Source: Fructobacillus fructosus KCTC 3544 (GTDB lineage Bacteria; Bacillota; Bacilli; Lactobacillales; Lactobacillaceae). From it: a DNA stretch of 64,000 nucleotides. Below the pieces are notes generated by a model, which had not been told where the DNA came from, made no database searches, and saw nothing but the letters and a program-made list of their open reading frames with translations. Shown one piece after another: positions 37,975 through 47,415 of this stretch (position 1 is its first letter; every line of letters starts with the position of its first letter). The translations under genes and the position numbers were made by a program. The DNA is taken from the NCBI RefSeq assembly GCF_001438695.1, contig NZ_JQBH01000009.1, forward strand, positions 9,401-73,400, read 5' to 3'.

Positions 37975-38691
37975 TTAGAATAGTAACCCAATGCAGTAGT
38001 GAATCGCAATGGTAACAAGTCCAACCCATATATTACGCCAGATGGCACGCTTAACCATTCCTTGAGAAAAGATTGCAGATAGCAAGCCAGTCAGAGCCGA
38101 GGCAACCACCGTCGCAACAATGGCCGCCAAATATTGATAATGAGCTGGGAAAATCAGCAGTGCAACCAACGGGAATACACCACCTAAAGCAGCCGAGAAG
38201 GTTGAGGAAACAGCCGCAGCGATTGGTGACACATAGTGACCCAAAGTCATATCGTATTTTACTGACAAAACGGTCGCCAGTGGCTTTTCTGCTAACAGTT
38301 CGGCCGCAATCGCCTTAGCCGTATCAGGTTGAACACCACGATCCGTATAAAAGGCGGCAACGTCTTCCATTTGCGCATCAAACGCCGTCTTTAAACGAGC
38401 CTTTTCAAGCGCCACTGCGACTTTTTCGGAATCCGCTTGGGAAGAAACAGCAGCAAATTCACCGGAACCCATTGAAAGGGCGCAGGCCAACAAATCAGAA
38501 AGGCCAGCCAGAACAATCACCAAGCGGTTTGATGTGGCAGCTGCCACCGAAAAGACAACACCAACAACGGTCAAAATACCGTCGTTGGAACCAAGAATCC
38601 CTGCTCGAATCGTATTCAAGCGTTCTTCCATTGTTTGTCCCTGCTTCTTATCATTCTTCTTTTGTTGCCAATTTTTTAGTAACGTCGTCAT
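37975..38691 (-). CDS. VIT1/CCC1-family transporter (second of pair)
   Basis: 238 residues from the ATG preceded by GAGGGGGAAG. The family signature RAGILGSNDGILTVVGVVFSVA and MGSGEFAAVSSQADSE are clear, with five membrane helices and a helical cytoplasmic insert after helix 2. Members move Fe2+ or Mn2+ out of the cytosol. It follows its paralogue by 11 nt and is divergent from a PerR-like metal regulator. Confidence 0.9.
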   Translation of the reverse strand: MTTLLKNWQQKKNDKKQGQTMEERLNTIRAGILGSNDGILTVVGVVFSVAAATSNRLVIVLAGLSDLLACALSMGSGEFAAVSSQADSEKVAVALEKARLKTAFDAQMEDVAAFYTDRGVQPDTAKAIAAELLAEKPLATVLSVKYDMTLGHYVSPIAAAVSSTFSAALGGVFPLVALLIFPAHYQYLAAIVATVVASALTGLLSAIFSQGMVKRAIWRNIWVGLVTIAIHYCIGLLF

Positions 38692-38702
38692 TTTCTTCCC
38701 CC

Positions 38703-39377
38703 TCACTTAAAGAGTGTTCCAATTAAGAAGGTTACGACCATCGTCAAAATACCAGCAAGTAAGTTTCGAATGGCTCCCTTCGTCCGGTTCGCCCCGTTCA
38801 CCACGGCGGCCATGTAACCCGTAAAGAGCAGAGCAATCAAGACAGCAAGGAACGTGGCCATAATACGAAAGTTGGGTGAAGCCAAGGCCATGAACGCCAT
38901 CGGCAGGGCTGCTCCTGTAGGAAAAGTCACAAAGGAGACCAAGGCAGCGCCCCCTGCAGACACTTGTGAATTCAGTGAAAAGCCGTGTCGTTCACGAACT
39001 GTCGTTTCAAGCGGATCCTTCTCCATCATCTCTCGGGTAGCCTGAGTGGCTAATTCCTCTGAAATACCATCCGCTTGATACTTTTCCTTGACAAAGTTGA
39101 ATTCTCCTTCGTAGTCCTTTTTCAAGGCCTGCTCTTGACTTTGTCGCGCCTTTTCTTGCGCATCATGCGCTGAGCGAACCGAAACGAATTCTCCCATCGC
39201 CATCGAGACCATACCAGCCAAAGTCCCGGCAAAACCTGACAACATAATCGCTGATAGACTTTGCCCGGCTCCGGCCACCCCGACGATAATCCCGGCAACG
39301 GACAAAATCCCGTCGTTGCCACCCATAACACCAGCCCGGACTAGGTTGTTGTGGGCCATTAGTGATTGTTTTTCCAT
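38703..39377 (-). CDS. VIT1/CCC1-family transporter (first of pair)
   Basis: 224 residues. RAGVMGGNDGILSVAGIIVGVAG and MAMGEFVSVRSAHDAQEKAR match the VIT1/CCC1 family, with the same layout as the downstream gene. Together they probably export or buffer iron or manganese. Transcription starts from a near-perfect promoter that lies back to back with that of the PerR-like regulator. Ribosome site AAAAGGGGAAG. Confidence 0.9.
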   Translation of the reverse strand: MEKQSLMAHNNLVRAGVMGGNDGILSVAGIIVGVAGAGQSLSAIMLSGFAGTLAGMVSMAMGEFVSVRSAHDAQEKARQSQEQALKKDYEGEFNFVKEKYQADGISEELATQATREMMEKDPLETTVRERHGFSLNSQVSAGGAALVSFVTFPTGAALPMAFMALASPNFRIMATFLAVLIALLFTGYMAAVVNGANRTKGAIRNLLAGILTMVVTFLIGTLFK

Positions 39378-39413
39378 AACACTTCCCCTTTTTGATAAGA
39401 ATGGTTCTAAATT

Positions 39414-39474
39414 ATTATACTAAGTGTCCTGTTTGATGTCAATATTTTGTTTTGTTTCATTCTAATGTTATAAT
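39414..39474. promoter_or_regulatory. Back-to-back promoters of the VIT genes and perR-like gene
   Basis: Minus strand: TTGACA (39442-39437), 17 bp, TATAAT (39419-39414) drives the VIT pair. Plus strand: TTGTTT (39447-39452), 16 bp, TATAAT (39469-39474) drives the regulator. The two -35 hexamers are only 4 bp apart, so polymerase occupancy is probably exclusive. The -10 areas carry related AT-rich stretches (CATTCTAATGTTATAA and, at 39400-39411, the similar GGTTCTAAATTA) that could be Fur/PerR-type operators, but neither fits the PerR box well. Confidence 0.6.
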
Positions 39475-39507
39475 TGACACGAAGTTAATATTAACTAGGA
39501 GGCTAAC

Positions 39508-39915
39508 ATGCTGAATCCATTAAAGAATGTTCTGCAAGAACACCAGCTTAAGGCCACAAGCCAACGCTTGACCCTGCTTGAATACATGATGACCCATGAC
39601 ACTCACCCAACAGCTGAAATGATTCACCAAGACCTGCCCAACATTTCGCTGGCGACGGTTTATAATACACTAGAAAAGTTTGTTGAAAAGAAGCTTGTCG
39701 TCATTATTGATGGCATTTCAGATGGTAAGCGTCACTACGATGCAGCTGATCATCCCCACTACCACGTGATTAACACGAGGACAAACGAAATCATCGATGC
39801 TGCCAACTATGATCCAGCGCCGTTGATTAAGGCTGCGCAAGCAGCGACTGGTTTAAAAATCACTGAGTATAAAATTGATCTCTACGGTGTCGATCCCGAC
39901 AGTAAACCAGAATAA
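39508..39915 (+). CDS. PerR/Fur-family metalloregulator lacking the Cys4 zinc site
   Basis: 135 residues. The winged helix (TSQRLTLLEYM to NISLATVYNTLEKFVEKKLV) and the regulatory metal ligands of PerR align: His in HPTAEM, Asp in HYDAAD, the two His in PHYHV, and Asp in EIIDA. The four cysteines of the structural zinc site are replaced: CxxC by NTRT after HYHVI, and the C-terminal CxxC by DPDS in LYGVDPDSKPE. The protein has no cysteine at all. It likely senses Mn, Fe or peroxide and probably controls the divergent VIT transporters. Confidence 0.88.
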   Translation: MLNPLKNVLQEHQLKATSQRLTLLEYMMTHDTHPTAEMIHQDLPNISLATVYNTLEKFVEKKLVVIIDGISDGKRHYDAADHPHYHVINTRTNEIIDAANYDPAPLIKAAQAATGLKITEYKIDLYGVDPDSKPE

Positions 39916-39923
39916 CATCACAA

Positions 39924-39960
39924 AAAAAGCCTTCCGAATGGTTATTCGGAAGGCTTTTTC
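39924..39960. terminator. Bidirectional terminator between perR-like gene and pbp
   Basis: Stem AAAAAGCCTTCCGAAT/ATTCGGAAGGCTTTTT with a short GGTT loop, shared by the converging genes. Confidence 0.9.
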
Positions 39961-39965
39961 TTTAC

Positions 39966-42008
39966 TTATGAATTAGGACTAGCCACTACCATCTGCCAGA
40001 AGGCTTCAATGATTTGCTTGGCAATTCGGCCGTTCGTTCCATCCAAGTAGGAATCCATTCCTGGGATGGCCAAAGACATCGCAAATGGTGTGCCAGGAAC
40101 ATAAACAACCATCGACTCAGTAAAAGTCGTGTGTCCGTTCGTCGACGTTTCGGCCGTTCCAGTCTTCGCATATACCTTTGGTGTCATATTATGCAAAGCC
40201 GTTCCCGTGTTATGGGAAGACGAACCGTTCGCCACTTGGTACATACCATCCTTGATGACTTTCCACTCATCGCTTGAAAGCGATACCTGTGACTGAAGCT
40301 GTGGTTCAGCCGTCCATACCGTCTTTTGGTACTTAGCATCCTTATCAGTCTGCAAAACCGAACCAACCAGATGTGGTTGCACGAGGTAGCCACCGTTAGC
40401 AATTGCTGAAACATAACGAGCAAGTTGCAACGTTGTGTAGGAATCGTATTGCCCAAAGGACTCATACAAATACTTACCCATGTTGGTACCCGTCGTCAGC
40501 CCCTTGTATCCGGCTGTTTCGCCTTCAACATCAATACCCGTCTTCGTGCCCAAACCGAACTGTCCAAGACCATTTCGCAAGGTCTGGAAGGCATCGGAGT
40601 TCAAATGCAAAGAGGAACCAGACGAGTAGGTTTGGCCACCAATTTTCATTCCCAACTGAACGAAGTACGAGTTCGATGACGTTTCCAAAGCCGTTCGAGC
40701 ATCAATTGGTGTCGGTGTCCCATTCTTGTTCCAATAGGAAGTAATGGTTGGAGTACCGGCAATCTTAATCGCTTGATCGTTCATCGTATTCGAGGTAGGT
40801 GTAATCACGCCTTTTTGGAAACCGGTTGCCAGAACCGCCGGCTTAACAACCGACCCCATGACGATGGCTTGGTTAATGTTTCCAAGCTGGTTGGCCGTCT
40901 TCTTCCCAGTGGATGAATCACGACTAACCCCAGCCATGGCGTAAATCCCCCCGGTATAAGGGTTAATTACGGTCGAATAAGCCCCTTGCACGTTTCCGCC
41001 AGGCAAGTTGTCCTCCAAGATTTGTTGGACTTTTTTCTGGTACTCAGCATTAATTGTCAATTTGAGCGAGTCACCCGCTTGACCTTGATACTTAATCGAA
41101 GACGTCTTCACGTTCCCCATGGTCGTCACGGTTGTTTGTGACGGCGAACCCTTTAGAAGTGATTCATACTGCTTTTCAAGAGCAGACGTTCCCACTGGTT
41201 CGTTTTGTGAATAGCCTTCGGCCAGCAAACGGTGCAGTCGATCAGAAGGCAGCCCGGCAGATTCATCCGAAACCGTTCCTGTCAACGATTGAAAGTCGTT
41301 TCCTTCCGGATAGTTACGGGACCACGATTCACCAATTTTGACCCCAGGCATCGAAGCCATTCGTTCGGCAATCTTGGCCTGGGCATCGTCTGAAACATCC
41401 GAATCCTTAATATAGGTAGTTGAAAGAGCCGAAGCCCCGGACATTTTTTGGAAAATCATGGCGACGTTATCATCAACATTCTTGGCTAAGTTATGTTTCA
41501 TCACGTACTGGGCCATGGCCGTATTCAATTGTGTCGTCGACCAAGAGGAAGCCGTTGTTGGATTCTCTTTTTTAACCGCTTCCTGAACTTTTTCAGCACC
41601 CTTGGTATCCGTCACTAAGTAGTAATCGGCCTTGGAACGGGCGTTCAAGCGTGTCGTATCAATGCTGATATACTTCGATAGCTTCTTAGCAATGGTGGCA
41701 ATCTGCGTGGTAGTCGTTGTCGACCCACGGGTATACGTAACGGCCGTTGCCGACTGGTTACCCGTAATGACTTTACCAGTGGCGTCATAGATCAGCCCAC
41801 GCGGTGCGTTTCCTTTTTCAACGGTTTGATCTGACTGGTTCACCTCTGAAAGATAACCGGCTCCCTGTTTCAAAGTCAAAAAAGCCAACTGAATGAGCAG
41901 TGCCGCAATAAGAGCAACTACCAAACCAAGTAGCAGTTTTAAACGCCCTGGTAGGTTGGCCCGGGCGTCGTTTTTATTAGTATCATCTAGGTAACGATTA
42001 CGATTCAT
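39966..42008 (-). CDS. Class B penicillin-binding protein (PBP2b-like transpeptidase)
   Basis: 680 residues. One N-terminal membrane helix (residues about 24-46) is followed by a PBP dimerisation domain and a transpeptidase domain. The catalytic motifs are SVVK in VMGSVVKPAV, SSN in ETSSNSYFV, and KTGTAE. It crosslinks peptidoglycan outside the membrane; the Lactobacillales PBP2b group serves side-wall growth, though division PBP2x cannot be fully excluded. No PASTA domains are present, which argues against PBP2x. It is monocistronic. Confidence 0.92.
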   Translation of the reverse strand: MNRNRYLDDTNKNDARANLPGRLKLLLGLVVALIAALLIQLAFLTLKQGAGYLSEVNQSDQTVEKGNAPRGLIYDATGKVITGNQSATAVTYTRGSTTTTTQIATIAKKLSKYISIDTTRLNARSKADYYLVTDTKGAEKVQEAVKKENPTTASSWSTTQLNTAMAQYVMKHNLAKNVDDNVAMIFQKMSGASALSTTYIKDSDVSDDAQAKIAERMASMPGVKIGESWSRNYPEGNDFQSLTGTVSDESAGLPSDRLHRLLAEGYSQNEPVGTSALEKQYESLLKGSPSQTTVTTMGNVKTSSIKYQGQAGDSLKLTINAEYQKKVQQILEDNLPGGNVQGAYSTVINPYTGGIYAMAGVSRDSSTGKKTANQLGNINQAIVMGSVVKPAVLATGFQKGVITPTSNTMNDQAIKIAGTPTITSYWNKNGTPTPIDARTALETSSNSYFVQLGMKIGGQTYSSGSSLHLNSDAFQTLRNGLGQFGLGTKTGIDVEGETAGYKGLTTGTNMGKYLYESFGQYDSYTTLQLARYVSAIANGGYLVQPHLVGSVLQTDKDAKYQKTVWTAEPQLQSQVSLSSDEWKVIKDGMYQVANGSSSHNTGTALHNMTPKVYAKTGTAETSTNGHTTFTESMVVYVPGTPFAMSLAIPGMDSYLDGTNGRIAKQIIEAFWQMVVASPNS

Positions 42009-42127
42009 AATAAAGATTCATCTTTCCAAGAAAAATTCGCGCAAAAAAGCATTTTCAATCTCTTCTACTTTACCATATTGGGTGAATTTTCCGCTAAAAT
42101 TCACCCATTTTTTGGTATTCTTAAGAC

Positions 42128-44770
42128 ATGATGATACGAAATAATTTGATGAAAAAATTTGGATATGGTCCGCTTGCCCTTTCTTTTTGGATTCCCTTTG
42201 CAAGCCTGCTGCTTTACTTTGTCTATCGGCACATGGCCCCCTTTGGTTCTTCGACCATTCTAACGGTCGATTTAGGGCAACAATACCTGGACTATTTCGC
42301 TCAGTTTAAGACAACAATTTTACATGACCCATCGTCCTTTTTCTATTCCTTTTCATCCGGTTTAGGTGGCGACATGATTGGGGAATGGTCTTATTACTTG
42401 ATGTCGCCATTCAACCTCTTTTTTCTGTTGGCCGATGCCCAGTCACTGCCAGCATGGATTTTACTGGTCACCATTCTTAAGCTAGCAACGGCAGGTCTCA
42501 CGATGGGCCTGTTTTTAAAAAACAGTTACCACTTAAAGGGTTATGCTATCACGCTTTTTGCCATTAATTACCCACTCTCTGCCTGGTTTGTTGCCAACGC
42601 CCTTAACCTACTGTGGTTGGATACGGCCATCCTATTACCTTTGCTGCTATGCACGCTACACCGACTCTTGAAAACGGGGAAAACGTGGCCCTTCATCATC
42701 GTCTTAATAGCGACTATTCTTTCGAACTACTACATCGCTTGGATGATTGCCCTTTTCCTAGTGCTCTACCTCCCAATTGCCTATCAGCAAGAAGACGTTG
42801 CTTTATTACCAATTAAATCACTCATCAAGATTTGTTTAGCAGGCGTCACTGCCATCGTGGCGACCGCTTGGCTTTGGCTACCAACACTCGATCAATTGAC
42901 GCTTGGTAAAACAACCCACTCTGCCAACTGGACACTTGGTTTCGAAAACAATCCTGCCACGCTATTCTTTAAACTCATCCCCGGTTCCTTTGATTTTAGC
43001 CAAATGCAAACCGGTCAAGCCAATTTTCTGGTAGCCCCCGTCGTCTTGTTCTTCCTTTGGCCTTTTTTCACTAAAAAGAACATTCGGCTAAGCGAAAGAG
43101 TGGCTTCGCTTTTCGCACTGATTGTTCTCCTGCTAGCCACCTGTTGGATTCCGCTCGTTCTTCTATTTCACGGCGGGCAGTACCCAGTTTGGTACCCAGC
43201 CCGCTTCTCCTTCTTGATTTCGTTTCTACTGATTGTGATGGCAGCACGAGGTTATGACAGTGATCAAGCGCTAACCAACTTAGCACGCGGCTTTTACCTT
43301 TTAGCCACGCTAACAATCACAGTGCTCGGTTCATTTTTCATGAATCAACTTTCCTATCTAAATAAGCCCGAGCTTTTCACCTTCCTATTTGGTTACCTGC
43401 TTACGCTACTCACTCTGATTTTTGTCACAAAGAAACAAATCAAACAGTTTCTCCTACTCCTTATCACAGCGGTCTTCTTGATGGCCAACCTCGCCCTTAC
43501 CCTGAATCACTTATCGTATCTAACAAACGCTGAGTATCAAAAGGGAGCAAAACAAGTGACCATGGTCAACCGCCATCTTGAAAAGGACCGCTCCTGGTAT
43601 CGAGTTGCTGAAGGCATTGGTCGTACGTATAACGATGGCTTTCTAGGTTATTTCAAAGCCGGTTCGCACTTTTCTTCCCTCTTACCGGCTTCCTCTTCGG
43701 CTTTCTTCCGCAACATGGGCCAAATTGCTGGGGATTCGAAAATTTCTTATAGTAACGGAACAATCATTACCGATTCCTTACTTTCATTTAAATATTACCT
43801 CGACCAAAGTCAGGATGCCTCGGCGGACCGAACACAGTCACTCAAACGATCATTTCGTCCGGACTATCTTCAATCCGCTAGCCAATCATCTGGAAATGGT
43901 TGGCGACTAGTTAAAAACGAGCGAGCCCTACCCGTTGCCTATGCTGCTTCCAAGGAGGCGCTCTCCTTCAAAAACCAGAAACGCTATCCATTGCAGAATC
44001 AGGCCAACCTCCTCAAATCACTGGTTGGTCAATCGAACCAACAAATTTTGACTCAGCAACCTCTCGAGGTAAGTGGTTCTTACAACATCCAAAAACTAGG
44101 ACAAATTACTGGCGGTTCGATTGTCCAAATTGATCACAAACAGCCGTCCACCCTCGTTTTGACTTTTACACCACAAACAGATGGCGCCTACTACCTAAAC
44201 TTAGGTGGTGCCTTTGACCTTTCTGGAGTGACCATCATCGCCAATGGTCAGCGGGTCACCCAGCAAACCGGGTACGACCACAGCGTGGCTTTAAATGTTG
44301 CAAACAATGCCAAGGGTCAAAAGCAGTTGCTGACTTTCGTCTTTGACAAATCGGTTTCAAACCGTTATTTGGACGATCTTGCTCTTTATGCACTTGATCA
44401 GGATTTGGTCAATCAAGATCTTAGTGAACTCCAACAACACCCCCTGAATGTTGAAAAAAGCAATAGCCGTTACTTGAAGGGAACAATCCAAACGACAAAG
44501 GCTCAGCCGCTCATCATGACAAGCATTCCATCAGCTCCGGGTTGGGTTGCCAAAGTCGATGGCCGTGTCGTCCCAACTAAAACGGTCGCTGGTGGCCTCA
44601 TCGCAATCCCAACCACAGCTGGCAAACATCAGATAACGCTTTCCTACATGCCCCCTCTTTTCTTACCAGGTTTGATTTTAAGCGCCACCTTTATCACCGT
44701 AGTGGCTGTTGTTGCCCTGTTTTCTGGCTACAAAGTACGTTTTTCACTTGCGCGCAACAGGCGCCCGTGA
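42128..44770 (+). CDS. yfhO: YfhO-family membrane protein
   Basis: 880 residues with about 13 membrane helices in the first 460 residues, a large extracytoplasmic domain with the ending PLIMTSIPSAPGWVAKVDGR, and a final helix. DLGQQYLDYFAQF and YSFSSGLGGDMIGEWSYY are family hallmarks. YfhO proteins have a GT-C-like fold and act in glycosylation of lipoteichoic acid or other cell-surface polymers. The start has no good ribosome site; an alternative ATG is seven codons later. Convergent neighbours end before it. Confidence 0.9.
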   Translation: MMIRNNLMKKFGYGPLALSFWIPFASLLLYFVYRHMAPFGSSTILTVDLGQQYLDYFAQFKTTILHDPSSFFYSFSSGLGGDMIGEWSYYLMSPFNLFFLLADAQSLPAWILLVTILKLATAGLTMGLFLKNSYHLKGYAITLFAINYPLSAWFVANALNLLWLDTAILLPLLLCTLHRLLKTGKTWPFIIVLIATILSNYYIAWMIALFLVLYLPIAYQQEDVALLPIKSLIKICLAGVTAIVATAWLWLPTLDQLTLGKTTHSANWTLGFENNPATLFFKLIPGSFDFSQMQTGQANFLVAPVVLFFLWPFFTKKNIRLSERVASLFALIVLLLATCWIPLVLLFHGGQYPVWYPARFSFLISFLLIVMAARGYDSDQALTNLARGFYLLATLTITVLGSFFMNQLSYLNKPELFTFLFGYLLTLLTLIFVTKKQIKQFLLLLITAVFLMANLALTLNHLSYLTNAEYQKGAKQVTMVNRHLEKDRSWYRVAEGIGRTYNDGFLGYFKAGSHFSSLLPASSSAFFRNMGQIAGDSKISYSNGTIITDSLLSFKYYLDQSQDASADRTQSLKRSFRPDYLQSASQSSGNGWRLVKNERALPVAYAASKEALSFKNQKRYPLQNQANLLKSLVGQSNQQILTQQPLEVSGSYNIQKLGQITGGSIVQIDHKQPSTLVLTFTPQTDGAYYLNLGGAFDLSGVTIIANGQRVTQQTGYDHSVALNVANNAKGQKQLLTFVFDKSVSNRYLDDLALYALDQDLVNQDLSELQQHPLNVEKSNSRYLKGTIQTTKAQPLIMTSIPSAPGWVAKVDGRVVPTKTVAGGLIAIPTTAGKHQITLSYMPPLFLPGLILSATFITVVAVVALFSGYKVRFSLARNRRP

Positions 44771-44776
44771 TATAGT
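44748..44776 (+). promoter_or_regulatory. greA promoter inside the end of yfhO
   Basis: TTGCGC (44748-44753), 17 bp, TATAGT (44771-44776). The -10 starts right after the yfhO stop codon, about 50 nt before the greA ATG. Confidence 0.65.
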
Positions 44777-44824
44777 CAGTTTGCTGTATTTTTTATGCCA
44801 AAGGCATTGAAAGGATGAATAACC

Positions 44825-45313
44825 ATGGCGGAAGAAAAAACATTTCCAATGACGGCCGAAGGTCGCGACAAACTAGAAGCTGAGGTGGAGGACTTAATCA
44901 CCCGGCAACGTCCTGAAATTACAAAGCGTATTCAAATCGCCCGTTCTTACGGCGACTTATCCGAAAACTCTGAGTACCAATCAGCAAAGGACGAACAAGC
45001 CTTTGTTGAAGGCCGAATCGTGACTTTGCGTAAGATGATTGAAAACGCCGAGATCATTTCTGCTGATGATTCAGCCGCTGACGAAGTAGCGATGGGTAAG
45101 ACCGTGACATTCCAAGAACTACCAGATGAAGAGCCTGAAACGTATACTATCGTTGGTTCTGTCGAAGCGGATCCTTTGTCAGGTAAGATTTCCAATGAAT
45201 CACCAATGGCAAACGCTTTGATTGGAAAGCACCAAGATGAAACTGTTAAAGTGCCATTACCAAACGGTGTTGATATCCAAGTCAAAATCTTAAAGGTTGA
45301 AAGCGCTGAATAA
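44825..45313 (+). CDS. greA: Transcript cleavage factor GreA
   Basis: 162 residues. The N-terminal coiled coil has the catalytic tip in [20 protein letters not shown] (acidic D and E), and the C-terminal FKBP-like domain ends [13 protein letters not shown]. It rescues backtracked RNA polymerase by stimulating RNA cleavage. In Lactobacillales greA usually follows mltG; here a modified MltG-like gene lies about 2.2 kb downstream on the other strand. Confidence 0.97.
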   Translation: MAEEKTFPMTAEGRDKLEAEVEDLITRQRPEITKRIQIARSYGDLSENSEYQSAKDEQAFVEGRIVTLRKMIENAEIISADDSAADEVAMGKTVTFQELPDEEPETYTIVGSVEADPLSGKISNESPMANALIGKHQDETVKVPLPNGVDIQVKILKVESAE

Positions 45314-45316
45314 AAT

Positions 45317-45355
45317 AAAAAGGGAAGTCCATTATAATATGGACTTCCCTTTTTG
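45317..45355. terminator. Bidirectional terminator after greA
   Basis: A stem of about 15 bp (AAAAGGGAAGTCCAT/ATGGACTTCCCTTTTT) with an AT loop, shared with the converging transporter pseudogene. Confidence 0.9.
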
Positions 45356-45365
45356 ATTGCCATCT

Positions 45366-46309
45366 TTACGCAAACGAATGAATGTTTCCAATCAACATGG
45401 CACCAATCAATATTAAGACCGTTCCAATTATGATTGCCTTCATCTGCATCGAACTCTTCTTTTCATTCAGAAGATAGATACCCCCTAACGTTCCGACAAC
45501 AACATTTAGTTGTGAAAGCGTTGTGGCAATCGTTTGACCCACGGCAGGATTGGCAGCGGAGATAAACATGAAAATGTTTCCTAATGCCCAAACTATCCCG
45601 GTTCCCATGTTTTTCCAAGTACTTTTCTCAACCATCGTCTTTCCCTCATGGAAAACGAAGAGAACAATCAGAATCGAACCAATAAATTGTCCGAATGCTT
45701 GCGGTCCAACAATGGCCGTCATGTAATTCAAACCATTTCCTGCTTGCTTCACTTCAGCCGGAACGTAGCCAATTTTAGCTAAAAAATTTGGCAAAACAAA
45801 ATAAATCATAAAGCCAACGGTTGAGAGAGCCAGATACAAAATTGATTTGGAAGACACCTTTACAGAGGCAGCATTCTTTTGATCAGGTTTTGAAACAAAA
45901 ATGGCACCGATGACCACTAGAACAATTGATATACTACCAACTAACCACATGGCAATGGTCGACCATTCACCCAAAATTGTTGCGGCAAGCAAAGCATTCA
46001 TCACAATCTGTCCAGCAGTTGATAGGGCTAATCCCAATGAAACCCCTAACTGCTATAGAGCATCAGCTGAAAGGCTGTTCCTAGTGCCCAAACCAGTCCT
46101 GACAACATGCCGACAATCCAAATTTCTGGTCCGAAATAAAAACCGCTAGGCAAGACAAAGCCAAACATTAGTAATAAGCCGAATAGCAAGGCACCTGCTG
46201 ACATTCCTAATGTTTGCTGAGCGGCTGATCCGCCCATCTTTGTTGCAACAATACCAACCGATCCCCAGAAAAGAGCGGGTAGCAAAGCAAAAATAATTGC
46301 AAAATCCAT
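45366..46309 (-). pseudogene. GRP-family sugar transporter, frameshifted copy
   Basis: Together the two reading frames give a protein of about 314 residues collinear with the intact transporter at 46437-47381 (same MDFAII start and LLIGNIHSFA-type end). The first frame stops at 46046 after the stretch FQLMLYSS; inserting one A near 46054 (TATAGC to TATAAGC) restores YKQLGVSLG, matching FKQMGVSLG in the intact copy. So a single-base deletion after about residue 87 breaks the gene. The ATG used has AAGGAG upstream. A sequencing or assembly error would look the same. Confidence 0.88.
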
Positions 46310-46341
46310 GTTTGTGAACTCCTTCATTTATAACATCTTTT

Positions 46342-46369
46342 ATTATACATAATGTGAATAAATACACAA
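46342..46369 (-). promoter_or_regulatory. Promoter of the broken transporter copy, degenerate cre
   Basis: TTGTGT (46369-46364), 16 bp, TATAAT (46347-46342). The spacer holds TGTATTTATTCACA, which keeps the outer palindrome of the cre site seen before the intact copy but has lost the central CG. Confidence 0.6.
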
Positions 46370-46383
46370 CGTTTTTTTGAAAT

Positions 46384-46417
46384 AAAAAAGAGAAGCTCCT
46401 ATCAGGAACTTCCCTTT
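46384..46417 (-). terminator. Terminator after intact GRP transporter
   Basis: Stem AAAGGGAAGTTCCT/AGGAGCTTCTCTTT (two imperfect pairs) with a 3-nt loop, followed by Ts on the minus strand. Confidence 0.8.
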
Positions 46418-46436
46418 CGAAAATTTATTTTATTTT

Positions 46437-47381
46437 TTAAGCAAACGCATGAATATTTCCAATAATCATGGCCCCAATGACCACAAGAATTGTTCCGATG
46501 ACGATCGCCTTCATCTGGGTTGAAGACTTCTTTTCGTGCAAGAAGTAAATACCACCAAAAGTACCAACGATGATGTTCAGTTGTGACAAAGTCGTGGCAA
46601 TCGTTTGACCAACGTGTGGGTTAGCAGCAGAAGCAAACATGAAGATGTTTCCAAGCGCCCAGACCAAACCAGTGATCAAGTTCTTCCATGATGGCTTATC
46701 AAACATCGTCTTTCCTTCACGGAAGACGAAGAGTACGATAATAATCGCACCAATCACCTGTCCAATAGCTTGAGGACCAACAATCGCCGTCATGTAGTTC
46801 AAGCCGTTTCCAGCAGAACGAACTTCTTCTGAAACATAACCAATCTTTGCCAAGAAGTTGGGGAAGATGAAGTACAACATGAAGCCAGCGGTTGACATGA
46901 TTAGGTAGAAGATTGACTTAGAATCAATCTTTGCGGCCGTTGCATCTGCCTTATCAGGCTTTGAAATGAAGATTGCACCAGTGACAACCAAGATGATGGA
47001 AACAATTCCAACAATCCACATTGCCATCGACGTCCATTCACCCAAGAGCGTGGCCGCCAACAAAGCGTTCATGATAATCTGACCCGCTGTTGAAAGTGGC
47101 ACACCGAGGGACACACCCATCTGCTTGAAAAGCATAAACTGGAAGGCCATGCCCATTGCCCAGACCAAACCGGACAAGAGACCAACAACCCAAACTTCAG
47201 TTCCCATGTAGAAACCGTTCGGGATAACGAAACCAAACATTGTGATTAATCCGAAAATCAAAGCACCAGCGGACATCCCGAAAGTTTGTTGAGCAGCTGA
47301 ACCGCCCATTTTAGTTGATACAAGACCAACTGACCCCCAGAACAAGGCGGGGAGTAAAGCCATAATAATTGCAAAATCCAT
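46437..47381 (-). CDS. GRP-family sugar uptake transporter (GlcU/RhaT type)
   Basis: 314 residues with ten membrane helices, typical of the glucose/ribose porter family. It starts MDFAIIMALLPALFWGSVG and has repeated small-residue motifs (GGSAAQQTFGMSAGALIFG, GQTIATTLSQLNIIVGTFGG). GlcU-type members import glucose by proton symport; ribose or other sugars are possible. A perfect cre site in its promoter shows catabolite control. It is an intact tandem paralogue of the broken gene downstream. Confidence 0.9.
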   Translation of the reverse strand: MDFAIIMALLPALFWGSVGLVSTKMGGSAAQQTFGMSAGALIFGLITMFGFVIPNGFYMGTEVWVVGLLSGLVWAMGMAFQFMLFKQMGVSLGVPLSTAGQIIMNALLAATLLGEWTSMAMWIVGIVSIILVVTGAIFISKPDKADATAAKIDSKSIFYLIMSTAGFMLYFIFPNFLAKIGYVSEEVRSAGNGLNYMTAIVGPQAIGQVIGAIIIVLFVFREGKTMFDKPSWKNLITGLVWALGNIFMFASAANPHVGQTIATTLSQLNIIVGTFGGIYFLHEKKSSTQMKAIVIGTILVVIGAMIIGNIHAFA

Positions 47382-47415
47382 TTTAGTGGACTCCTTTCAC
47401 TTGTTTACATGTATT

